Assembly (NCBI RefSeq): GCF_017654485.1 | Contig: NZ_CP061094.1 | Location: 310,001-374,000, forward strand | Reading direction: 5' to 3' | Length of the DNA: 64,000 nucleotides | Source of the DNA: Roseomonas marmotae | Lineage (GTDB): Bacteria; Pseudomonadota; Alphaproteobacteria; Acetobacterales; Acetobacteraceae | Part shown: positions 8,291 through 18,402 of the stretch, piece by piece | How positions within the stretch are numbered: the stretch's first letter is position 1 | Layout: each line of letters opens with the position of its first letter | Notes under the pieces: generated by a model | Databases searched by the model: none | Seen by the model: the letters and a program-made list of their open reading frames with translations, nothing else | What the model was told of the DNA's origin: nothing | Made by a program: the position numbers and the translations under genes

Positions 8291-9991
8291 ATGAACATCG
8301 GCCCGGAAGCGACGGTGGACTACCAGAGCCTGGTGCTGAACTACGCGCGGTCGGCGGATCAGGACGCGGCGGCGCCGGCGCATCACCCCGTGGTGGTGGT
8401 GGGCGCCGGCCCCGTCGGCTTGACGGCGGCGGTCGACCTGGCGCAGCAGGGCGTTCCTGTCCTGCTGCTCGATGACGACGACCGGCTCTCCACCGGCTCC
8501 CGCGCCATCTGCTTCGCCAAGCGCACGCTGGAGATCTGGGACCGGCTGGGCTGCGGCCAGCGGATGGTGGACAAGGGCGTCACCTGGAACCAGGGCAAGG
8601 TCATCTTCCGCGAGGACCCCGTCTACAGCTTCAACCTTCTGCCAGAGGCCGGGCATCATCGCCCGGCCTTCATCAACCTGCAGCAGTATTACGTCGAAGG
8701 CTTCCTGCTGGAGCATGCGCTGACGCTGCCCAACCTGGAGATCCGCTGGAAGAACCGGGTGGAGGCGCTGGAGGCTGAAGCGGATGGCGTCACGCTGCAT
8801 ATCGCCACGCCCGAGGGCAGCTATGACCTGCGCTGCGACTGGCTGGTGGCGGCGGATGGCTCGCGCAGTCCGATCCGCAAGGCCATGGGGCTGGAGAGCA
8901 AGGGACAGACGTTCCGCGACCGTTTCCTGATCGCCGATGTGCGGATGGAGGCGGATTTCCCCTCCGAGCGCTGGTTCTGGTTCGATCCGCCCTTCCACCC
9001 CAACCAGTCCGTGCTGCTGCACCGGCAGCCCGATGGCGTCTGGCGCATCGACTTCCAGCTGGGCTGGGACGCCGACCCGGTGGCCGAGCGGCAGCCGGAG
9101 CGCGTCATTCCCCGCGTGCAGGCACTGCTGGGCAAGGACACGCGCTTCGAGCTGGAATGGGTCAGCGTTTATTCCTTCTCCTGCCTGCGCATGGAGCGCT
9201 TCCGGCATGGCCGCGTGCTCTTCGCGGGGGACAGCGCGCATGGCGTCTCACCCTTTGGTGCCCGCGGCGCCAATGGCGGCGTGCAGGACGCCGAGAACCT
9301 GGCTTGGAAGCTGCGCCTGGTGGTGGAGGGACGCGCGCCGGAATCCTTGCTGGACAGCTACGACATCGAGCGCGCCTTCGCCGCTGACGAGAACATCCGC
9401 CATTCCACCCGCAGCACCGATTTCATCACACCGAAGAACGAGGCGAGCCGCGCCTTCCGCGACGCCACGCTGGAACTGGCGCGGGATTGCGGCTTCGCCC
9501 GCCGGCTGGTGAACAGCGGCCGGCTCTCGGTGCCCAGCATCTACCGCGATAGCGCGTTGAACACGCCGGATGGCGGGAATGACAGTTTCGCCGGCGCGCT
9601 GGTGCCCGGAGCCCCCGCCGCCGATGCGCCGGTGCGCGACGGTGATGGCGAGGGCTGGTTCCTCTCCAAGCTCGGCACCGGCCAGTTCATCGGCCTCTAT
9701 TTCAGCGATGGCAGCGAGATGAACCCGGTGCGGCTGGAGACCCTGCGCGGCCTCACGGCCGGCAGCCTGCCGGTGCGGCTGGTGCTGGTGGAGCCACAGG
9801 GCCTGCGGCCAGGCCGGACCGATGGCCTGCCGGTGCTGGAGGATGCCGAGGGGCTTCTGGCGCAGCGTTATGACGCGCGCCCCGGCACCTTCTACCTGCT
9901 GCGCCCTGATCACCATGTCTGTGCCCGCTGGCGGCATTTCGACCAGGACCAGCTGCGACAGGCGCTGGCCCGTGCCACCGGCCATGCGTGA
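8291..9991 (+). CDS. FAD-dependent aromatic hydroxylase, candidate 3-hydroxyphenylacetate 6-hydroxylase (MhaA-like)
   Basis: A 566-residue class A flavoprotein monooxygenase related to MhpA/PobA. The dinucleotide-binding motif VVVVGAGPVGLTAAVDLA is at residues 34-51, and the second FAD motif GRVLFAGDSAHGVSPFGARG is near residue 310, followed by NGGVQDAENLAWKL. The C-terminal thioredoxin-like domain of the MhpA group is present. GGGAGGAAA lies upstream of the ATG. It follows the homogentisate genes and is directly overlapped in position by a 75-residue DUF2783 gene. In Pseudomonas putida a flavoprotein (MhaA) plus a small coupling protein (MhaB) hydroxylates 3-hydroxyphenylacetate to homogentisate; size and context match, but the substrate is inferred. 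Confidence 0.7.
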   Translation: MNIGPEATVDYQSLVLNYARSADQDAAAPAHHPVVVVGAGPVGLTAAVDLAQQGVPVLLLDDDDRLSTGSRAICFAKRTLEIWDRLGCGQRMVDKGVTWNQGKVIFREDPVYSFNLLPEAGHHRPAFINLQQYYVEGFLLEHALTLPNLEIRWKNRVEALEAEADGVTLHIATPEGSYDLRCDWLVAADGSRSPIRKAMGLESKGQTFRDRFLIADVRMEADFPSERWFWFDPPFHPNQSVLLHRQPDGVWRIDFQLGWDADPVAERQPERVIPRVQALLGKDTRFELEWVSVYSFSCLRMERFRHGRVLFAGDSAHGVSPFGARGANGGVQDAENLAWKLRLVVEGRAPESLLDSYDIERAFAADENIRHSTRSTDFITPKNEASRAFRDATLELARDCGFARRLVNSGRLSVPSIYRDSALNTPDGGNDSFAGALVPGAPAADAPVRDGDGEGWFLSKLGTGQFIGLYFSDGSEMNPVRLETLRGLTAGSLPVRLVLVEPQGLRPGRTDGLPVLEDAEGLLAQRYDARPGTFYLLRPDHHVCARWRHFDQDQLRQALARATGHA

Positions 9992-9998
9992 GGACGCC

Positions 9999-10226
9999 AT
10001 GCTCAACACCGACCTCAACATCGCCGCGCCCGATGATTTCTACGAGGCGCTGGTGAATCTGCATCTCGACCTGGCGGCGGACCAGAGCCGGCTGGTCAAT
10101 GCGAAGCTGATCCTGCTGCTGGCCAACCACATCGGCGATGCCGCTGTGCTCCGCCAAGCCATGTCCAGGGCAAGGGAGGGCGTCGTCCCGGCCGGCCGGG
10201 ACCGCATCCTGCAAACGGTGGCCTGA
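9999..10226 (+). CDS. DUF2783 small protein, candidate hydroxylase coupling protein
   Basis: A 75-residue acidic helical protein with the DUF2783 pattern LNIAAPDDFYEALVNLHLD followed by SRLVNAKLILLLANHIGD. The ATG at 9999 is chosen because GAGG stands five bases before it, over the stop codon of the flavin monooxygenase; an in-frame ATG at 9984 would overlap that gene. Tight linkage to a flavoprotein hydroxylase suggests it is the small partner of a two-component hydroxylase, like MhaB. No catalytic motif is visible, and the function is inferred from position. Confidence 0.72.
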   Translation: MLNTDLNIAAPDDFYEALVNLHLDLAADQSRLVNAKLILLLANHIGDAAVLRQAMSRAREGVVPAGRDRILQTVA

Positions 10227-10263
10227 AGCTGCCTCGCTGAGTTTCTGCAAAAGGAATACGATC

Positions 10264-11244
10264 ATGTCAGGTTTCGCCAGCACAAAGGACCTCGCCGAGA
10301 AGAAGGTCTCGTTCGAGGAGCTCGGCCCGGGCCTCTATGGCTACACGGCGGAAGGCGACCCGAATTCCGGCATCGTGGTCGGCGATGACAGCGTGCTGGT
10401 GCTCGACGCCCAGGCCACGCCGGACATGGCGCGGGACGTGATCGGCCGTATCCGCCAGGTCACGGACAAGCCGGTCAGGCATGTCGTGCTGAGCCATTAC
10501 CACGCCGTGCGCGTGCTCGGCGCTTCCGCCTATGAGGGCGCGCAGATCATCGCCTCCGACGTCACGCGCGACATGATCGTCGAGCGCGGGCAGCAGGACA
10601 TGGACAGCGAGATCGGCCGCTTCCCGCGCCTGTTCCGCGGCAAGGAGAGCATCCCCGGCCTCACCTGGCCGCACATCACCTTCCACAGGAAGATGACGCT
10701 GTGGATGGGCCAGCGGGAGGTGCAGATCATCCATATCGGCCGCTCCCACACTGCCGGCGATACGGTGGTCTGGCTGCCGAAGGAGAAGGTGCTGTTCGCG
10801 GGCGATACCGTGGAATTCGGCGCGACGCCGTATTGCGGCGATGCCCATTTCGCCGACTGGCCGGCCACGCTGGAAGCCATCCGCGCGCTGAAGCCGGAGC
10901 GCCTGGTGCCCGGCCGTGGCCGTAGCCTGATGAACGCGGCCGAGGTGGAGGAGGGAATCCAGGGCACGATCAACTTCACCTCGGATCTCTTCGCCATCGC
11001 CAGGGACGGCGTGGCGAAGGGTGCCTCGCTGAAGCAGGTCTATGGCGAGGCCATGGCCAAGCTGCAGCCGAAATACGGGCACTGGGTGATCTTCGAGCAC
11101 TGCATGCCCTTCGATGTCAGCCGCGCCTATGACGAGGCGAAGGGCATCGATACGCCGCGCATCTGGACCGCCGAGCGCGACGTGGAGATGTGGCGCGCGC
11201 TGGAGCACGGCACGGAGATGAAGTCCGCCGAACTGGAGCGCTAA
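10264..11244 (+). CDS. Metallo-beta-lactamase-fold protein with degenerate metal motif
   Basis: A 326-residue MBL-fold protein; AAGGA precedes the ATG. Where canonical members carry HxHxDH it reads HYHAVR: His78 and His80 are present but Asp and His are replaced by Val82 and Arg83. A further His is in GRSHTAGD and an Asp in LFAGDTVEF, so a single-metal or altered site is possible. It ends the hmg-hydroxylase run, 37 bp after the DUF2783 gene, and a hairpin follows 16 bp after its stop. Possible roles are hydrolysis of a lactone or thioester by-product of aromatic hydroxylation, or a non-enzymatic role; none is shown by the sequence. Confidence 0.85.
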   Translation: MSGFASTKDLAEKKVSFEELGPGLYGYTAEGDPNSGIVVGDDSVLVLDAQATPDMARDVIGRIRQVTDKPVRHVVLSHYHAVRVLGASAYEGAQIIASDVTRDMIVERGQQDMDSEIGRFPRLFRGKESIPGLTWPHITFHRKMTLWMGQREVQIIHIGRSHTAGDTVVWLPKEKVLFAGDTVEFGATPYCGDAHFADWPATLEAIRALKPERLVPGRGRSLMNAAEVEEGIQGTINFTSDLFAIARDGVAKGASLKQVYGEAMAKLQPKYGHWVIFEHCMPFDVSRAYDEAKGIDTPRIWTAERDVEMWRALEHGTEMKSAELER

Positions 11245-11260
11245 CGGCGGCATGTGCTGT

Positions 11261-11286
11261 CCCCGCGCCGGCAAGGCCGGCCGGGG
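11261..11286 (+). terminator. GC-rich hairpin ending the hmg operon
   Basis: CCCCG(C)GCCGGC, loop AAG, then GCCGGCCGGGG: an 11-bp stem with one bulged base and a 3-nt loop, 16 bp after the stop at 11244. No U-tract follows, so it may be a weak terminator or an RNA-stabilising hairpin. Confidence 0.5.
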
Positions 11287-11446
11287 CTGCGCCTGGAGGC
11301 AGGCTCCCGACGGCGGCCGCCCTGGCGCCGGGATGAAGGCCTGGCTCCTGGGCCAGCCCTGTCTGAGGGCGTACACATGAACACGACGGCGGGCGAAGCC
11401 GGCGCAAAGTTTCGGCCCCTTCCGTCAATCATCGGGAGAAAACGCC

Positions 11447-12439
11447 TTGACCAATGCTTGCCCTCCACGCCGCGCGGCCCTTGCCGCCGGACTCGCGGCC
11501 CTGCTGCCCTGGCGCGGCGCCTTCGCGCAGCAGCAGCCGTTCCCCGATCATGCGCTGAAATGGATCGTGGCCTATGCCGCTGGCGGCGGCACGGACACGC
11601 TGGCGCGCATGATCGCCGCGAGCCTCTCGCCCCGGCTGGGGCAGCCTGTGGTGGTGGATAACCGCCCGGGCGCCGCCACCAATATCGGCGCGGAAGCCGC
11701 GGCGAAGTCCCCGCCGGACGGCTATACTCTGTTCAGCGCCGACAACGGCACGCTGGTGTTCAACCCCGCGCTGTTCCGCGACCTGCCTTATGATCCGCAA
11801 CGGGATTTCCGCCCCGTCGGGTTGATGGCGCGCTTCCACCTGGTGCTGACCGTCAAGCAGAACTCGCCCTTCACCAGCGCCCAGGCCATGGTCGATGCCG
11901 CCAAGGCGAAGCCGGGGGAGATCGACTACGGCTCCCCTGGCGTTGGCTCGCCGCACCACCTGACGATGGAGCGGCTCGCGAAGGAGGCCGGCGTTCGCTT
12001 CAGCCACGTGCCCTATCGCGGGGCCGCCCCGGCGCTGAACGACCTGCTGGCGGGAACCTTGGAGGCGATGGTTCTCGACCTGCCCTCCGGCCTCGAATAT
12101 CTCCGCTCCGGGCGGGTGAAGCCGCTGGCCATCTGCTCCGCCACGCGCCACCCCGGCCTGCCGGAGGTGCCCACCATCCAGGAGGCCCTCGGCATCGGCC
12201 GCTTCGAGGCCTATGCCTGGCAGGGCATGGTGGTGCCCGCGCGCACGCCGGCCGCCATCGCGGACCGGCTGACGGCGGAGCTGGCACGGGCGCTGCAGGA
12301 CAGCGCGGTGACGGATAAGATGCGCGGCATCGGGCTGGAGCCGCTGACCGGCGGCCCGGACGAGTTCAAGACGCTGATCGAGGCCGAGCGCGCGGTCTGG
12401 GTGCCGCTGATCAAGGAGCGCGGCATCGTGCTCGACTGA
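11447..12439 (+). CDS. Tripartite tricarboxylate transporter substrate-binding protein (Bug/TctC family)
   Basis: A 330-residue periplasmic binding protein. The TTG start has GGGAGA six bases upstream. The signal peptide contains PRRAALAAGLAALLPW and ends near AFAQ. Bug-family hallmarks follow: ALKWIVAYAAGGGTDTLARM, VVVDNRPGAATNIGAEAAAK, and HVPYRGAAPALNDLLAG. These proteins bind carboxylates or aromatic acids. No TctA or TctB membrane gene is near, which is normal for the many orphan Bug proteins of soil proteobacteria. It precedes an IclR regulator gene by 107 bp on the same strand, so the regulator may control it. Confidence 0.9.
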   Translation: MTNACPPRRAALAAGLAALLPWRGAFAQQQPFPDHALKWIVAYAAGGGTDTLARMIAASLSPRLGQPVVVDNRPGAATNIGAEAAAKSPPDGYTLFSADNGTLVFNPALFRDLPYDPQRDFRPVGLMARFHLVLTVKQNSPFTSAQAMVDAAKAKPGEIDYGSPGVGSPHHLTMERLAKEAGVRFSHVPYRGAAPALNDLLAGTLEAMVLDLPSGLEYLRSGRVKPLAICSATRHPGLPEVPTIQEALGIGRFEAYAWQGMVVPARTPAAIADRLTAELARALQDSAVTDKMRGIGLEPLTGGPDEFKTLIEAERAVWVPLIKERGIVLD

Positions 12440-13342
12440 GGCCGCAGACCCTCTCCCTTCACGCACCCGGCCGTTGCGGCGATACTGCGGCCATGGGGCA
12501 TGCCGGCAGTGACCAGCGGCCCCCCGGGTCGCGTGGAGGCGAGGTGATGGTTTCGGGGCGGGGTGTGCAGTCGGTCGAAGTCGGTGGCCGGCTGCTGGAA
12601 GCCCTGGTGAGGATCGGGCAACCCGCCATGCTGCGCGATCTTGCCCAGGCGGCGCAGCTGACACCCGCCCAGGCGCATGCCTATCTGCTCAGCTTCCGCA
12701 AGCTGCGGCTGGTGGAGCAGGACGAGGCGAGCGGCCGCTATTCCCTCGGCCCCTTCGCGCTGGAGGTCGGGCTGGCGCGGATGCGCAGCGCCGACCCGCT
12801 GCGCATGGCCAGCAAGGCGGCCGCCGAATTCGCCGCCGAGATGGGGCTGATGGTCACGCTGGCTGTCTGGGGCACGCATGGGCCGACCATCATCCAGGTG
12901 CAGGAGGCCAGCCAGGCCATCCATGTGAACCTGCGGGCAGGCTCCGTCTATACCATCACCGGCACGGCCACTGGGCAGCTCTTCGCCGCCTTCCTGCCGC
13001 GGGCGCAGGTGCAGCCGCTGCTGGCCGAAGAACTGCGCGGCGTCGGCGGCACCAACCGCAAGATCGGGCGCGCGACCTCCGAGGCGCGGCTGGAGCACGA
13101 TATCGCCGCCATCCGCACGCTGGGCTATGCCACCACGGAAGGCGTGCCGGTGCCGGGCATCAATGCCGTCAGCGCCCCGGTCTTCGACCACATGGAACAG
13201 ATGCAGCTGGCCGTCACCGCCATCGGCAATGCCGGCGTGCTGGACTGTGGGCCGGACAGCCGGCAGACCGCCGCCGTGGTGGCGCTGGCGCGGCGGCTTT
13301 CGGCTGAGCTGGGCTACCGCAGCGAAAGGCCGGCGGAGCCGG

Positions 13343-14061
<719 letters not shown>

Positions 14062-14065
<4 letters not shown>

Positions 14066-15873
14066 GCCCCCACCGCCAGCCGCGGCTCGGCCCCGGCCGG
14101 GCCGCAGGCCTCCTCCGTGCCCAGATAGGCCGCCATCACGCGTGGGTCGGCCTGCACCTGGGCTGGCGTGCCTTCGGCGATGACCGCGCCATAGTCCAGC
14201 ACGATCACATGGTCGGAGATGGCCATGACGAGGTCCATGTGATGCTCCACCAGAAGCATGGTGATGCCCTGCTCGCGGATGCGCAGCAGGAGCTGGCCGA
14301 GTTCCGCCGTCTCCTGCGGATTCAGCCCCGCCGCCGGTTCGTCCAGCAGCAGCAGGTGCGGCTCGGTCGCCAGCGCACGGGCCAGCTCCACCCGGCGCTG
14401 CAAGCCATAGGGCAGCGAGCCGGCCGGCTGGTCGGCCAGCTCCGACAGGCCGAGGAAGCGCAGGATCTCCTCCACCCGCGCCGCCGCCGCCCGCTCCTCT
14501 CGCCAGGACAGCGGCAGGCCGAGCAGGGAAGGCAGGAAGCCGTTCCGCATGCGCGCGTGCTGGCCCAGCAGCGCATTGTCCCGAACCGAAAGCTCCCGGA
14601 ACAGCCGCAGGTTCTGGAAGGTGCGGGCGATGCCATGCCCGCAGATGGCATGCGGCGCCGCGCGCAGGATGGATTGCCCGCGGAAGGTGACGCTGCCGCT
14701 ATCCGCACGCACCACGCCGGAGAGCATGTTGATCAGCGTGCTCTTGCCGGCGCCATTGGGGCCGATCAACGCGTGGATATGCCCCGTGCGCAGCCGCAGG
14801 GACACGTCGCGCGCCGGGCGGACGCCGCCATAGGCCTTGTTCAGCCCCAGGGCTTCCAGCAGCGGCGCCTCCGCGCCGGGCCGGTCCGGCCGCCGGGGCA
14901 GCACGGCATGGGCGCTGGGGGTGCCAGCGCGCCGGGCGGCCTCGGTGCGGCCACCACGGCGGAACAGGCCGTCCAGCACGCCCGCCAGTCCCTTGGGCAT
15001 GACATAGAGCGCGAAGAGCAGCAGCGCGCCCTGCACGAAATGCTCGATCCAGGCCCAGCGCGCGACCAGGGCGCTGACGACGGTGAGTGTCACCGCGCCC
15101 AGGATCGGGCCGGCGAAGGAGCCCGCGCCGCCGAACAGCACCAGCAGCAGGATGAAGATGGACAGGTGGAAGGTGATGAAGTCGGAATTGATGTATTGAT
15201 TCTGCTGCGCCACCAGCGCGCCCGCCAGCCCGCAGGTGGCGGCGGCTATGACGAAGGCCAGCACCTTGGTCCGGTGCACCGGGACGCCCACGGCGGCGGA
15301 GGCCACCTCATCCGCCTGCAGCGACAGGAAGGCGCGGCCATAGCGCCCGGTCAGCAGGTTGTGCAGCAGCAGTTGCAGCACCAGGCCAAGCGCCGCGACC
15401 AGCCAGACCCATTGCACCATCTCCAGCGGCGCGCCAGCGAAGGTCAGCGGCTTGATGGCATAGATGCCCATGGCGCCGCCGAAGACCTCCGCTTCCGTCA
15501 CCAGCTTCTCCGCGACGATGCCGAAGGCCAGCGTCACCATCGCCAGGCTCGGCCCCCGCACGCGGAGCGAGGGCGCCGCGATCAGCACGCCGCACCCTGC
15601 CGCGATGACGACAGAGAGCGCCAGCGCCAGCCAGGGCCCGAGGTCGAGCGAGGAGGTGGTGAGCAGCGCCGCGCCATAGGCCCCGGCGGCGAAAAGCCCT
15701 GCCTGGCCCAGCGACTTCTGCCCTGCGAAGCCCAGCAGCACGTTCATGCCGGCGGCGCAGAGGAAGTAGATGCCGATATTGAACAGGATGCGCAGGTAGA
15801 AGTCGTTTTCGATGAAGCCGGCGGCCAGGGCGGTCAGCCCGGCAATGGCGATGGAGAGCAGAGCATGGCGCAT
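14062..15873 (-). CDS. Fused LivM permease - LivG ATP-binding protein
   Basis: A 603-residue fusion. Residues about 1-310 are a LivM permease with 8-10 membrane segments and the motif FAGQKSLGQAGLFAAGAYGA. A short charged linker (RRGGRTEAARRAG) leads to a LivG ATPase with Walker A GPNGAGKST, the LivG segment GIARTFQNLRLF, signature LPYGLQRRVELARALA and Walker B LLLLDEPAAGLNP. It starts 5 bp after the livH stop and overlaps livF by 4 bp. The fusion fixes one permease to one ATPase. LivM-LivG fusions are known in alphaproteobacteria, so this is a real architecture rather than a missed stop. Confidence 0.93.
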
Positions 15874-15878
15874 GAGCG

Positions 15879-16808
15879 TCACACCTTGTCCAGCGCGCGC
15901 CGGCCAAAGATCCCGTTGGGACGGACGGCCAGCACGAGGATGATGAGAAGGAACACGGCGATCTCGCGCCACTGCGCCTGCCAGAGCGCCACGCCGGATT
16001 CCAGCAGGCCCAGCGCGAAGCCGCCGAAGATGCAGCCGCGCGGATTGTCCAGCCCGCCCAGGATGGCGCCGGAGAAGGCCTTCAGCGCGATGCCCATGCC
16101 CATGAAGAGCGAGGCCGAGGCAATGGGCGCCACCAGCACGCCGCCCACGCCCGCGAGGGCAGAGGAGAGTGCGAAGGCGCCCAGCATGATAGCGGTGACG
16201 TTGATGCCCATCAGCGCTGCCACATTGGGATCGAAGGCCACGGCGCGCATCGCCTTGCCCAGACGGGTGCGGCGCATGGTGACATCCAGCGCCAGCATCA
16301 GCAGCACCGCCACCACCAGCACCGCCACTTCCTGCGGCCGCACGCCGGCGCCGCCCAGGCGGATGACATCGTCCCCGAAGGGGGATGGCATGTTGACCGG
16401 CGCAGGGCCCCAGACTGCCAGGCCAAGGGATTGGAGGATGATGCCGAAGCCGATCGTGCTCATCACCCAGGACATGCCGGGCTTGCCGGCGAAGGGCCGG
16501 ATGGCCGCCAGGAACAGCAGCAGCCCGAGCGCGCCGAGCGCCGCGCCGACGGCCACGGCCGCCGCCGGGTAGCGCAGCCCCTCCGAGGCCGCCGGCGCCA
16601 GCGCCGCGAAGCTGCCGCCCTCTTCCCCCGCCTGGATCAGGTAAAGCACGGTGACGCCGAGGAAGGCGCCCACGCCGATGAATTCGCCCTGGGCGAAGTT
16701 CAGCGTGCGGGTGGTGGTGAAGGTGATGCTGAAGCTGAGCGCGATCAGTGCATAGACGCCGCCGATCGCCAGTCCGCTCACCAGGGCCTGCAGCAGGGTT
16801 GCCAACAC
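15879..16808 (-). CDS. livH: Branched-chain amino acid-type ABC transporter permease LivH
   Basis: A 309-residue permease with about eight hydrophobic segments, opening (M)LATLLQALVSGLAIGGVYAL and containing TTTRTLNFAQGEFIGVGAFL, both typical of LivH. The start is GTG at 16808 with GGAG nine bases upstream. A perfect 12-bp stem-loop lies between this gene and the upstream livK gene, so its transcript level may be lower than that of livK. The next gene, the livM-livG fusion, follows after 5 bp. Confidence 0.94.
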   Translation of the reverse strand: MLATLLQALVSGLAIGGVYALIALSFSITFTTTRTLNFAQGEFIGVGAFLGVTVLYLIQAGEEGGSFAALAPAASEGLRYPAAAVAVGAALGALGLLLFLAAIRPFAGKPGMSWVMSTIGFGIILQSLGLAVWGPAPVNMPSPFGDDVIRLGGAGVRPQEVAVLVVAVLLMLALDVTMRRTRLGKAMRAVAFDPNVAALMGINVTAIMLGAFALSSALAGVGGVLVAPIASASLFMGMGIALKAFSGAILGGLDNPRGCIFGGFALGLLESGVALWQAQWREIAVFLLIILVLAVRPNGIFGRRALDKV

Positions 16809-16835
16809 GGCAGAATTCTCCTGGCCAGGGGAAGT

Positions 16836-16864
16836 CCCGGCCCCGCGCGGCCCGCGGGGCCGGG
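16836..16864 (-). terminator. Intercistronic stem-loop between livK and livH
   Basis: CCCGGCCCCGCG, loop CGGCC, CGCGGGGCCGGG: a perfect 12-bp, almost pure GC stem, 4 bp after the livK stop and 27 bp before the livH start. It has no U-run, so partial termination or 3'-end protection of the livK message is more likely than full termination. This fits the usual need for excess binding protein over permease. Confidence 0.6.
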
Positions 16865-16868
16865 TGGA

Positions 16869-18086
16869 TCAGCCCTTGAAGTCCTCGGGCTGCAGGCCGC
16901 GCACGACATCGTCGCTATAGGCGGCCAGCTTGCCGCCGCGCCAGCAGGTCCAGCGCTGGTCGGCGGCGGTCAGCGCCTCGTGCTCGGTCTTGCTGAAGGG
17001 CTTCTCATAGGTCTTGGCGTAGCCGTGCAACGTCTCCCGCAGGTCCTCCAGCGCTTCCCGCACGGCGGGGCCATCGGTGCGGCCCGCCTGCTGCATGGCA
17101 CGCGCCAGCAGCATGGTGCCGTCATAGCCGTGCACCGCGAAGGAGAAGGCGGAATCCGCGTCGATCTTCGGCCGGATGCGGTCGAAGAAAGCCTGCTGGA
17201 AAGCTGTGCGGTCTTCCGAGACGGTGCGGAGGAAGACCGGCTTTTCCGCCAGCTGCGGGCCGGCGGCATTGATGAAGCTGAGGTTATCGGCCGCCCAGCT
17301 CGTCAGCACGGTCGGGAAGTAGTTGATCTTCTCCATGCTGCGCATGATCTGGCCGATCGGCGTGCCCTGCGCCCAGACCAGCGCCGTCTCCACCCCCGCT
17401 GAGCGCAGCTTGGACAGCTGTGAGGTCATGTCGGTGTCGTTGACATTGAACTTCTCGCTGGCGACCGCTGTCATCCCTTGCGCCGCCGCCACGTCCTGCA
17501 AATCCTTCAGCCCGCCTTGGCCATAGCCGGTGGTCTCGGTCAGGAAGCCGATCTTGCCGGTGCGCGGGTTCTTCTTCGCATAACCCATGATCGTGACGAC
17601 CTGGGTGCGGTCCACGCTGCCGACACGGAACATGTAGTTGTCCGCGCCTTCCTTCATCGGCCTGGTGATGTCTGTGGCCGAGCCGATGCAGCCCATCACC
17701 GGGATGCGCTTCTGGTTCGGGATGTGCCGCCAGGCCAGGGCGTTGCCGGAATTCGTCGGCCCCAGCACGGCCACGACCTTCTCGTTGTCGATCAGGTCGC
17801 TCATGTTCTGGATGGATTTGGGTGGCTGCGACAGGTCATCGCGGATGACGAGGGCGAGCGGCCGGCCCAGCACGCCGCCTTCCTTGTTCAGGTCCTCGAT
17901 CGCCGCCTCGATGCCCACCACGGCGGCGCGGCCGGACTGGGCGGATGGTGAGGCCGCCAGATCCCCGTTGAAGCCCAGCTTGACCGGCTGTGTCTGTGCG
18001 GCAGCGCGCCCGGACAGCGCCGGGGCGGCCAGCAGCGTGGCCAGGGCGCCACGCCCGAGGTCACGACGGGTGGGTCGGTAACGCAT
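16869..18086 (-). CDS. Liv-type ABC transporter substrate-binding protein
   Basis: A 405-residue periplasmic binding protein of the LivK/Leu-Ile-Val family (Peripla_BP_6). The ATG at 18086 has AGGAGG seven bases upstream. The signal peptide has twin arginines (RPTRRDLGRGALA) and ends near AAAQ. Mature-part hallmarks are KLGFNGDLAASPSAQSGRAA, EGGVLGRPLALVIRDD and LGPTNSGNALAWR. It leads the minus-strand operon livK, livH, livM-livG, livF and diverges from an SDR/EthD/FAD-dehydrogenase cluster, suggesting the transporter imports that cluster's substrate (inferred). Confidence 0.93.
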   Translation of the reverse strand: MRYRPTRRDLGRGALATLLAAPALSGRAAAQTQPVKLGFNGDLAASPSAQSGRAAVVGIEAAIEDLNKEGGVLGRPLALVIRDDLSQPPKSIQNMSDLIDNEKVVAVLGPTNSGNALAWRHIPNQKRIPVMGCIGSATDITRPMKEGADNYMFRVGSVDRTQVVTIMGYAKKNPRTGKIGFLTETTGYGQGGLKDLQDVAAAQGMTAVASEKFNVNDTDMTSQLSKLRSAGVETALVWAQGTPIGQIMRSMEKINYFPTVLTSWAADNLSFINAAGPQLAEKPVFLRTVSEDRTAFQQAFFDRIRPKIDADSAFSFAVHGYDGTMLLARAMQQAGRTDGPAVREALEDLRETLHGYAKTYEKPFSKTEHEALTAADQRWTCWRGGKLAAYSDDVVRGLQPEDFKG

Positions 18087-18402
18087 TGCTTCCTCCTGTC
18101 TCGCCTTACGGCCTTCGCCTCGGCGAAATTGATGGCCAGGAAAGGAAGCATGCCGAAGCGGCACGAACTGGCGCGCCCCCTTCCCGATGAACCAGCCGGG
18201 TCGTTGCGTGCCCGGTTCTGACGTCAGGCTATGCGTCGCCGAAACCCTACGCAACGAGCAAAACTACCACCGCGCCATTTTTTGTTCCTTGCGAACGACT
18301 TCGTCATATGATCCTCTCGCGAAGACACCGTTCCCCTCGCCGGGTCCGGTGGCCAGCAGGGCGCGCGTGAATGCCCAGCGGCATGGGAAGGAATGGTTGA
18401 GC
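18087..18402. promoter_or_regulatory. Divergent intergenic region, livK operon and SDR cluster
   Basis: This 316-bp gap is locally AT-richer around 18270-18320. It contains the inverted repeat GTTC-N5-GAAC at 18284-18296 and a TATGAT hexamer at 18307-18312 that could be a -10 box toward the SDR gene. No open frame has a ribosome-binding site. The promoters of both operons must lie here, but I cannot place them firmly. Confidence 0.4.

Noticed and set aside
10138..10263. Upstream extension of the MBL protein at 10264
   Set aside because: The extension lies inside the DUF2783 gene; the ATG at 10264 has AAGGA at good spacing and gives the family N-terminus.
14209..16572. 787-codon open frame on the plus strand
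   Set aside because: Antisense to the LivM-LivG fusion and LivH, both strongly supported; the composition is His/Gln/Arg-rich, typical of antisense shadows.
18187..18402. 72-codon N-terminal extension of the SDR at 18403
   Set aside because: Family similarity begins at the ATG at 18403, and the extension crosses the AT-rich divergent promoter region.
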